From NCBI GenBank assembly GCA_041605955.1, contig JBFIXI010000085.1, positions 1-13,254 of the forward strand: a DNA stretch of 13,254 nt, written 5' to 3'. The position numbers were made by a program, and so were the translations under genes. Origin of the DNA: JAHEJX01 sp041605955 (GTDB lineage: Bacteria > Actinomycetota > Acidimicrobiia > Spongiisociales > UBA5794). Below the pieces are notes generated by a model that was not told the DNA's origin, did no database searches, and saw only the letters and a program-made list of their open reading frames with translations. Below are positions 6,993-12,355 of this stretch, piece after piece. Every line of letters begins with the position of its first letter. Position 1 is the first letter of the stretch.

Positions 6993-7034
6993 GTTTCCAC
7001 AAATCCACAGCAATCCACAGGACCTTGTGCACAA
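6993..7034. repeat. Cluster of DnaA-box-like sequences
   Basis: Four 9-mers resembling the DnaA box TTATCCACA lie within 42 bases: GTTTCCACA (6993-7001), AAATCCACA (7001-7009), CAATCCACA (7011-7019) and TTGTGCACA (7025-7033). The first three match at 7 of 9 positions, with the full ATCCACA core in two of them. The last matches the actinobacterial form TTGTCCACA at 8 of 9 and is part of the palindrome TTGTGCACAA. AATCCACAG is repeated at 7002-7010 and 7012-7020, exactly 10 bases apart. It lies just past the end of the minus-strand operon. No dnaA, dnaN or rpmH gene is nearby, so an origin is not supported; a DnaA-titrating or regulatory site is possible. Confidence 0.4.
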
Positions 7035-7052
7035 CCCTTGGTGACAACTTTC

Positions 7053-7481
7053 TTAGCGGGTTTTTTCGCGCGACAGATAACCCAGTCGTAGCAACGGTTT
7101 AAAGGAGATTTCAACCAGCTGATAAACGGCACCGACGGCAGTCTCGATGTCATCGGCAGTGAGGTGCGCCACTGGGATCCGACCCCTGATGTACAACTCG
7201 CCGCGATCGTCGGCGGCAATGTACGCCGGCCAGGATCGGTGGTTGCGCTTGAGGCAGTAACCCAGCACTTCGGCCTGCTGGTGACGCGGCGGCGGTAGCA
7301 GATAAGCCTCGAAGCCGATCGTGATCGCGCCAACGTCGAACCAGATCGTGGTGAAGTCTCGGGCCTGCTGCGCTACGCGTAACCCCCAACGACCTTCGTG
7401 CTCGCCGGTCCAGACAACGTCGGAGTCGGCATCCTCGACCCAACGAGTCGTTACCGCGCGGAGCAGCTCGGCCGGAGTCAA
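7053..7481 (-). CDS. YbjN-domain protein, Rv0487-like
   Basis: This is a small cytosolic protein of the YbjN/type III chaperone-like fold, 142 residues from the TTG at 7481. The TTG overlaps the mshA stop codon as TTGA, the same arrangement as the ATGA overlaps upstream in this operon. A longer in-frame extension would start inside mshA and adds only an arginine-rich, shadow-like tail. The central part (WFDVGAITIGFEAYLLPPP, 47-65), the LKRNHRSWPAYIA stretch (77-89) and GELYIRGRIPVAHLTADDIE (94-113) are characteristic of the family. From memory, mycobacteria have the same order: mshA (Rv0486) followed by the YbjN protein Rv0487. This is the basis for the name. Its biochemical role is unknown. 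It is the last gene of the block; the gap beyond it is noncoding. Confidence 0.8.
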   Translation of the reverse strand: MTPAELLRAVTTRWVEDADSDVVWTGEHEGRWGLRVAQQARDFTTIWFDVGAITIGFEAYLLPPPRHQQAEVLGYCLKRNHRSWPAYIAADDRGELYIRGRIPVAHLTADDIETAVGAVYQLVEISFKPLLRLGYLSREKTR

Positions 7482-8728
7482 GAGCTTGCGTCGCCCCGGG
7501 CGGCGGCCTCGGGGACGTACGACTGGCCGCTGATGCCGTGGTAGAGCTCGAGCAGTCGATCGGCCGTAGCCTTCCAACTGAACTCGGCCGATTTGAGCAG
7601 CGCTCCCTCGCTCATAGCGGCTTGCACTTGGGGATCTCCGATGATGTGATCCAGCGCCTCGGCGACCGCGGGCTCGTCGCCGACATCTACCAATATGCCG
7701 GATCTGCCGTCATCGACCACGAACGGCAGGCCCCCGATCCGGCTGGCCACGACCGGCAAGCCGCAAGCCTGCGCTTCGGCGGCGACCAGGCCAAAAGTCT
7801 CGGACCGGGATGGCATGACGAGGACGTCGGCAGCTTGATAGAACCGAGCCAGCTGCTCATGTGGTTGCGGGGAAATCATGTGAACTCGTTCGGCGATGCC
7901 GAGACCAGCCGCCAGCGCCTCGAGATGCTCTATCTCCGCCAGGCCGGCGCGCCCACTGGGGCCGCCGACGATGACGAGCGCGGCGGGCTGGTTCATGTGG
8001 GCGAGCGCACTGATAGCAATGTCGATGCCCTTCAGCGCTTGAATTCGCCCGGCGAAGAGGACGATCGGACGGTCCGGAAGGCCGAGCCAACGGCGAGCCG
8101 CTTCCTTGTCTCCGGGCGTGAAGATCGAGTGATCGATTCCGGGCGGCGAGACGCACAGCCGCTCCGGGTTGGCGCCGTAGTGGTCGAGGAGATCGTCGAA
8201 CTCGTACGGGGTCGAGGCGATCACACAGTCGCTCCTCGCGATCACTTCCTCTTCCGTCATGGTGCGCATCGGGCTCGACGCCGGTTCGTCGTCGCGCCGT
8301 TGGATGTCTTTGATCCGACCCAGGGTGTGGAAGCTGTTGGCAAGCGGGATGTTCAACGCTTCTTTGACCAGCACCCCGGCCCATCCGGAAACCCAGTAGT
8401 GGGAGTGGACGATGTCGGTGGGCGCCCGGGTCCGCAGATCGCCAATCACGGCTTCGGCGAAGACTCCAATCCAGCGCGGCAGCTCACCGACGGGCAGCGG
8501 AGTGGCCGGCCCGGCGCTGACGTGGTGGACCCGGTAGCGGCTGGATACGGGCACATCGTCGGGTTGGGCCGGGTCGGTACGACGCGTGTAGATGTCGACT
8601 TCGACGCCCCGACCCGCCATGGTGCCACCCAGCTCGTCCACATAGACATTGAGGCCGCCCGCATCGCCGGTGCCCGGTTGCAGCAGGGGGGAGGTGTGCA
8701 TGGATAGGTAGGCCACTCGCTGGATCAT
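7478..8728 (-). CDS. mshA: MshA-like glycosyltransferase (GT4; mycothiol first step)
   Basis: This is a 416-residue GT-B fold retaining glycosyltransferase. MshA joins GlcNAc from UDP-GlcNAc to 1L-myo-inositol 1-phosphate, starting mycothiol synthesis. The N-terminal signature MHTSPLLQPGTGDAGGLNVYV (10-30) is the MshA/sucrose-synthase-like type. HSHYW (108-112), SFHTLGRIKD (132-141) and R155 match acceptor and phosphate sites. The donor domain has AGRIQALKG with R228 and K233, and the E-x7-E pair E310/E318 in SETFGLVAAEAQACG. One acceptor residue departs from Corynebacterium and Mycobacterium MshA: the loop lysine before ELP is replaced by V80 (LPVGELP). The ATG at 8728 overlaps the upstream stop (ATGA) and has a good GAGGTG ribosome site. 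The YbjN gene downstream supports the mshA assignment, but a related inositol or sugar-phosphate glycosyltransferase is possible. Confidence 0.82.
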   Translation of the reverse strand: MIQRVAYLSMHTSPLLQPGTGDAGGLNVYVDELGGTMAGRGVEVDIYTRRTDPAQPDDVPVSSRYRVHHVSAGPATPLPVGELPRWIGVFAEAVIGDLRTRAPTDIVHSHYWVSGWAGVLVKEALNIPLANSFHTLGRIKDIQRRDDEPASSPMRTMTEEEVIARSDCVIASTPYEFDDLLDHYGANPERLCVSPPGIDHSIFTPGDKEAARRWLGLPDRPIVLFAGRIQALKGIDIAISALAHMNQPAALVIVGGPSGRAGLAEIEHLEALAAGLGIAERVHMISPQPHEQLARFYQAADVLVMPSRSETFGLVAAEAQACGLPVVASRIGGLPFVVDDGRSGILVDVGDEPAVAEALDHIIGDPQVQAAMSEGALLKSAEFSWKATADRLLELYHGISGQSYVPEAAARGDASS

Positions 8729-9642
8729 TCGGCCACCTCGGCGGCAACTCGCCACAGCGGCCGCGGCTCGGCGCCCATTCGATACTTGTAGACCTCGTCA
8801 CCCTTGAGGAAGTCGAATCGAGAGTGACCCGCCCCGACGGCGCGACGTAGCAGCTCGGCGACCAGGACGATGCCGGGTGAGGCGGCCGCCGCATCGGGAT
8901 CGTATGCCGAGTTGTACAGGTAGTAGGCCGCTTCATCTTCGAAGCCATACGCGGCCGCCACGGGTTCTCCGGTTTCTCCGAACATGAAGTCCACGAAACC
9001 GCCGACCTCGGCTTGTAGCGCCGCGAAGAATGCCTCCCGCTCGGGCGTCATGAAACGACCCTTGCGGCCCTCGGCTCGGCGATGCATCGCAGCGAAACGG
9101 GCAACCGCGAGCTCGTCCGAATGGCGCTCGAGCCGAGGGGTCCCCAGCATCTCTGCGAAGCGACGTCCCTTGCGGCGCACCTCGTGACGTTGCTTCTTGT
9201 CAAGCGCCGCCAGGTAGGTCTCGTAGTCGGTGGGCAGCGCCACAATGGCACTGGTCTCGTGAAGGCTGGCCGCCGGCCTGAGCCCGGCCTGTTCGAGCCC
9301 CTCCATGAACGTGTCGGCGGCTTCGGCCGGCATGGAGTCGAAATCGAGCGTGACGCCCGTCGGCAGCCCGCTGGCCCACTCGGCGATTGCCTTGACGGCG
9401 CCGGGTCCCAGCGGAGAGTGGTAGTCGAAGAGATCGGGCTCGCCGACAAACGAGATCACCTTGCCCTGCTGCTGCAGCGGGATCATCGCCTCGGGTCCTT
9501 CGACGAGAAGCAGATGCTCCCCACCGTGGATCCTCCACCAGGCACGCAGCATGGCGCGATGGGGAAACGGGCCCACATCAGGAGCGACCGGGTCGAGCTC
9601 GAACCCGGCGGACTGCCAGTCGCGATGGACGTCGACCCTCAT
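8725..9642 (-). CDS. GNAT-family acyltransferase, CelD/BcsL type
   Basis: This is a 305-residue cytosolic protein with a C-terminal acetyltransferase domain of the CelD/BcsL (Acetyltransf_6) branch of the GNAT/FemX fold. Diagnostic stretches are LDKKQRHEVRRKGRRF (147-162), the start of the GNAT core, then FGETGEPVAAAYGF (221-234), SPGIVLVAELLRRAV (255-269) and FDFLKGDEVYKYRMG (276-290). The last is the family's DFLRGdepYKyr motif. Family members typically transfer an acyl or aminoacyl group to envelope polysaccharide or peptidoglycan precursors; the substrate here is unknown. The ATG at 9642 overlaps the asparaginase stop (ATGA), with GGTGAT upstream. It is not MshD, which has two tandem GNAT modules, although its position next to mshA invites that confusion. 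An open extension upstream of 9642 is the shadow of the asparaginase gene. Confidence 0.8.
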   Translation of the reverse strand: MRVDVHRDWQSAGFELDPVAPDVGPFPHRAMLRAWWRIHGGEHLLLVEGPEAMIPLQQQGKVISFVGEPDLFDYHSPLGPGAVKAIAEWASGLPTGVTLDFDSMPAEAADTFMEGLEQAGLRPAASLHETSAIVALPTDYETYLAALDKKQRHEVRRKGRRFAEMLGTPRLERHSDELAVARFAAMHRRAEGRKGRFMTPEREAFFAALQAEVGGFVDFMFGETGEPVAAAYGFEDEAAYYLYNSAYDPDAAAASPGIVLVAELLRRAVGAGHSRFDFLKGDEVYKYRMGAEPRPLWRVAAEVAE

Positions 9643-10574
9643 AACGACATCACCGGCTGGATCGTACCCACTGGCTCGCCGTGGCCGAGCACGGCCGGCG
9701 TCGCAATGGCGGTGAGCGCATCGACGGCGGCCGCTGAGAGCAGCTCGAGGTGACGCAGCACGGCGATCATCGCGATGACTGCGATCTCGACCGACCCCGC
9801 CTCGCTGCGCACTGCAACGCCGACACCGTGACGGCCGGCGCCGAGGAGGCCTTGGGCGCCGGCCTTCATCGGGCCATCCCACCACGCCGCCAGTTTGGTT
9901 TCCGGGCGATCGTTGCCGCCGACGAGGCCGGGGAATCGATGCGTGGGCACAGCGGCCGCGGCGAACTCGGGATCCGAGCTCAGGCGAGCGAATGCAGCAG
10001 CGAGACCGCGGATTGACCCACGCAATGTAGGAGCTCCGCAGCCGTCGATTCCGGTGGGGGTGGGATCCAAGCCGGTCGCGTCCCGCACGATTTCGAGGGT
10101 CATGACTTGGGCGGGATGGTCGGGCGCCCGATAGGTCGCGTGGTTCCAACCCGCCCGGCGGCACGCGGCCAGCCACCCGGCGTGTTTGCCCGAGCAGTTA
10201 TGCCAGATGCGGCGGGGTCTGACGTAGCCGGCAGCTCGGACGGCGGCCGCAGCCGTCGCCCCGAGCGGCCAGTCCACCGGTGTCTGCAGGGCATCCGGGG
10301 TCAGGCCGACGTCGGCGAGTATCTTGCGGACGAGGGCGATGTGAACCGGCAGGCCGCTGTGACTGGAGCACATGACGGCAATCTCCTCGGGCGACAGGGG
10401 AACGCCGGCACGCAACGCCACCATCGCCTGCAAGGGCTTGATTGCGGAACGATAGAAGATGGGGCGATCGGGTTCGCCATACTCCAGAAGCACCCGGCCG
10501 GCGGCGTCGACTGCGATTGCCGAGCCCCGGTGCCGCGACTCGGTCAGCTCGGAACGGACCGTGTGGGCCAGCAC
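9639..10574 (-). CDS. L-asparaginase, type II (Rhizobium etli ReAII family)
   Basis: This enzyme hydrolyses L-asparagine to aspartate and ammonia and belongs to the serine-lysine, beta-lactamase-like asparaginase family (PF06089), unrelated to the E. coli enzymes. The 311-residue protein has the expected motifs. YRSAIKPLQA (41-50) carries the SxxK pair S43/K46. MCSSHSG (68-74) has the second active-site serine region. HNCSGKHAGWL (125-135) has C127 and K130. GIDGCGAPT (175-183) has C179. C127, K130 and C179 correspond to the zinc-site residues of ReAII. No signal peptide is seen, so it is cytosolic. The start is a GTG three bases after the RsiG-like stop, with no strong ribosome site, suggesting coupling. 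Its stop overlaps the GNAT start. All key residues are present, so it is probably active. Confidence 0.92.
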   Translation of the reverse strand: MLAHTVRSELTESRHRGSAIAVDAAGRVLLEYGEPDRPIFYRSAIKPLQAMVALRAGVPLSPEEIAVMCSSHSGLPVHIALVRKILADVGLTPDALQTPVDWPLGATAAAAVRAAGYVRPRRIWHNCSGKHAGWLAACRRAGWNHATYRAPDHPAQVMTLEIVRDATGLDPTPTGIDGCGAPTLRGSIRGLAAAFARLSSDPEFAAAAVPTHRFPGLVGGNDRPETKLAAWWDGPMKAGAQGLLGAGRHGVGVAVRSEAGSVEIAVIAMIAVLRHLELLSAAAVDALTAIATPAVLGHGEPVGTIQPVMSL

Positions 10575-10577
10575 CGA

Positions 10578-11135
10578 TCAGCTGCCGAGCAGCTCGTCTA
10601 CGTCCGCGAGGCCGTTGCGGTAACGTCTCGATAGCTCGTTCTGGATGCGCTCGTAGGCGTCGTAGACCATCCGCCGCTTCGTGGAGATCTCTGATTCGGT
10701 CTCGGCCAGCATTGCCTGGATCCTCTCGATCTCCTCGTCGTCGATCGTGGGCAAGTGGGCAAGGAAGTCATCGTCGAGCACCCGGTCGATCCCGCGCCGT
10801 CCCGTCTGGGGTGCCTCGGGAGCTTCGATGGGGAGGGCCTTGGCAGGCAGCCCCTCGCCAGGCTCTCCGGCTTCGGTATCGGCGAGAATCTCGGGCAGAG
10901 CTTCGATCAGGCTGCGGGTCTCCTCCCCGGCGCGACGCCGCATCTCGAAGGCGAGCAGATCCATGCGGCCGTGCAGCAGGCGCCGGTAATAGGAGAGCTC
11001 GGTGTCCACGTTGTCACAGAGCCGGCGACGCTCCCGGAGCTCGTCTAGCGGGACGCTCTCGAGTTCGCTGGCAAAGTCATCATCCTGGATGATGTCGATG
11101 CGACGACGGTTTTGCTCCAGGGCGTTACCTTTCAA
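10578..11135 (-). CDS. rsiG: RsiG-like anti-sigma factor (possible c-di-GMP sensor)
   Basis: This is a 185-residue, highly charged, helical protein. In Streptomyces, RsiG holds the sporulation sigma factor WhiG when bound to c-di-GMP. It reads the ligand with two copies of E-x3-S-x2-R-x3-Q-x3-D on a helical hairpin. Here two copies with the same spacing occur: D44-x3-S48-x2-R51-x3-H55-x3-D59 and E147-x3-S151-x2-R154-x3-Y158-x3-E162. Serine and arginine are kept; the Gln position is His or Tyr. Each copy follows an IDxxxDDDF sequence (13-21 and 116-124), and the two halves align without gaps at an offset of 103. A Pro/Glu/Ala-rich linker joins them. The start is TTG, preceded by GGGAG about 6 bases away. 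It lies 3 bases before the asparaginase gene and 24 after the M23 gene. c-di-GMP binding is inferred; no WhiG gene is in the window. Confidence 0.62.
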   Translation of the reverse strand: MKGNALEQNRRRIDIIQDDDFASELESVPLDELRERRRLCDNVDTELSYYRRLLHGRMDLLAFEMRRRAGEETRSLIEALPEILADTEAGEPGEGLPAKALPIEAPEAPQTGRRGIDRVLDDDFLAHLPTIDDEEIERIQAMLAETESEISTKRRMVYDAYERIQNELSRRYRNGLADVDELLGS

Positions 11136-11159
11136 CGTTCGCTCCCATCGAGCGAGACC

Positions 11160-12251
11160 TCAACAATAGTGTCGCAGCGTGGGGAACGGGTTCACCGGGG
11201 AGCCCCCGCCGGGATGTAGCTGGATATGCAGGTGCGGGCTGGTGCCGCGGGCGTTTCCGGTGTTGCCGACATACCCGACGACTTGACCTTTGGAGACTCG
11301 ATCACCGGTTGCCAACCCGCCGGGGTATCCGTCGAGGTGGGCGAGGTAGAACGACACGCCGTTATCGCCCGTCAGCCAAACCGTGAGGCCGCCCAGCTCA
11401 TTGCTCCGCAGCGATACCCTCCCGGCGTCGGGCGCCAGGATCCTCGTGCCGCGCGAGGCGAAGACGTCAGTGCCCTTGTGGGTGCGACCGCCCGGTCGTG
11501 CAAATCCCCAGTCGTTGATGAAGCTCCCGCTCGGTACGGGACACTGGAACCACGGGGTAGCTTCCGGAGGCAAACCGGCAGCCGCCCCACGGCGCCGCGC
11601 CGCCTCCTCTATCTCGCGTCGCTTCTTCTCGGCGAGATACTTGGCCAGCTCTTCCTTGGCCTTTTCCTCGGCCTTGGCGTACGCCGCGGCGATTTCCCGC
11701 TGCAGCTGGTCCAGAGCGATGACGTTCGCTTCGGCGGCGGCACGCAGCTCAACCACTCGGGCCTGATCCACGTCGAGATCATCTTTGAGGCGATTCATCT
11801 CACGGCGTACCGCGTCGAGTCTGGTCACCGACACGAGATCGTTGTCGGCGGCTCTATCGAGCAACACTTGGCCGGCGAGCAGATCCTGAATCGAGTCGAC
11901 CTCCAGTGCGATCTCCACGAGATCGGTCCCACCCGACATATAGGCACCCGCCACGAGATCCTCTGCTCTGGTTCGTAGCTCGCGAACCTCGCCCTCGTAG
12001 TCCTTGATGCGGTCGGATAGCTGGGTGATCTTCCACGTCAGCCGCTCCATCTCGTCTTCGAGTACGTGCCATTCGGCAAGAGCCGCATCGAGCTTGGAGT
12101 TGGCTTCACGCAGTTCCGCCAGGGCCGCCTCGGCCTCGGCCTTCGCTTGGTCCGCCGTCTCCCGACTCTGTGCGAACGCGCCAATCGGCGACGCGTACAT
12201 AAGCGCCGCTGCCAGGGTGAGTACCACGAGGCGGGACAGGCCAGCTCGCAT
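11160..12251 (-). CDS. Secreted M23 (LytM-type) peptidase with coiled coil
   Basis: This is a 363-residue exported protein, probably a cell-wall endopeptidase that cuts peptidoglycan cross-links. A signal peptide spans about 1-28, with hydrophobic core VVLTLAAALMYA and an AFA-Q cleavage site. A long Ala/Glu/Lys-rich coiled coil runs from about 32 to 225, as in EnvC- and NlpD-like proteins and other division-site M23 hydrolases. The C-terminal LytM domain (about 236-363) has all zinc and catalytic residues: H258 and D262 in HKGTD, H305 in YLAHLDGY, and H340/H342 in SPHLHIQLH. It therefore looks active rather than a degenerate activator. The ATG at 12251 is chosen because it gives a clean signal peptide; TAGGAG lies somewhat far upstream. 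It is the first gene of the minus-strand block, separated from the MoaD/CdsA-like gene by a 104-base gap containing a hairpin. Confidence 0.92.
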   Translation of the reverse strand: MRAGLSRLVVLTLAAALMYASPIGAFAQSRETADQAKAEAEAALAELREANSKLDAALAEWHVLEDEMERLTWKITQLSDRIKDYEGEVRELRTRAEDLVAGAYMSGGTDLVEIALEVDSIQDLLAGQVLLDRAADNDLVSVTRLDAVRREMNRLKDDLDVDQARVVELRAAAEANVIALDQLQREIAAAYAKAEEKAKEELAKYLAEKKRREIEEAARRRGAAAGLPPEATPWFQCPVPSGSFINDWGFARPGGRTHKGTDVFASRGTRILAPDAGRVSLRSNELGGLTVWLTGDNGVSFYLAHLDGYPGGLATGDRVSKGQVVGYVGNTGNARGTSPHLHIQLHPGGGSPVNPFPTLRHYC

Positions 12252-12278
12252 ATCAGGGCGACAGGTTAGCTCCTAATC

Positions 12279-12326
12279 TCGGGTCCCTGGCGAATCTGAA
12301 AGAACTGGTTCAGCCAACGGACCCGA
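12279..12326 (-). other. 48-base imperfect hairpin between two minus-strand genes
   Basis: TCGGGTCC (12279-12286) and GGACCCGA (12319-12326) form a perfect 8-bp inverted repeat. Inside it, TGG (12288-12290) pairs with CCA (12314-12316), and CTGAA (12296-12300) pairs with TTCAG (12309-12313) around an 8-base loop, leaving a one-sided five-base bulge. It starts 29 bases after the stop of the MoaD/CdsA-like gene and ends 27 bases before the M23 start. It could terminate the upstream transcript; no T tract follows, but actinobacterial terminators often lack one. It could also be a leader structure of the M23 operon. I recognise no riboswitch class, and it does not look like the c-di-AMP riboswitch that often precedes cell-wall hydrolase genes. 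Confidence 0.45.
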
Positions 12327-12355
12327 CAGTGCCCCCGGCGGGACCGCCCCACGGC

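Noticed and set aside
6993..7034. Chromosomal replication origin
   Set aside because: The boxes are imperfect and few, no long AT-rich unwinding region is present, and neither dnaA, dnaN nor rpmH is in the window. I kept it only as a DnaA-box-like cluster.
7052..7066. Run of Ts as an intrinsic terminator on the plus strand
   Set aside because: The T run at 7061-7066 encodes the C-terminal lysine and threonine codons of the YbjN protein on the other strand, has no stable hairpin before it, and no plus-strand gene ends nearby.
8725..9642. Assignment of the GNAT gene as mshD
   Set aside because: MshD has two tandem GNAT modules and different motifs. This protein has the single CelD/BcsL-type domain with FDFLKGDEVYKYRMG.
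9643..10176. N-terminal extension of the GNAT frame
   Set aside because: It lies wholly within the asparaginase gene in another frame. The ATG at 9642 forms an ATGA overlap and has a ribosome site.
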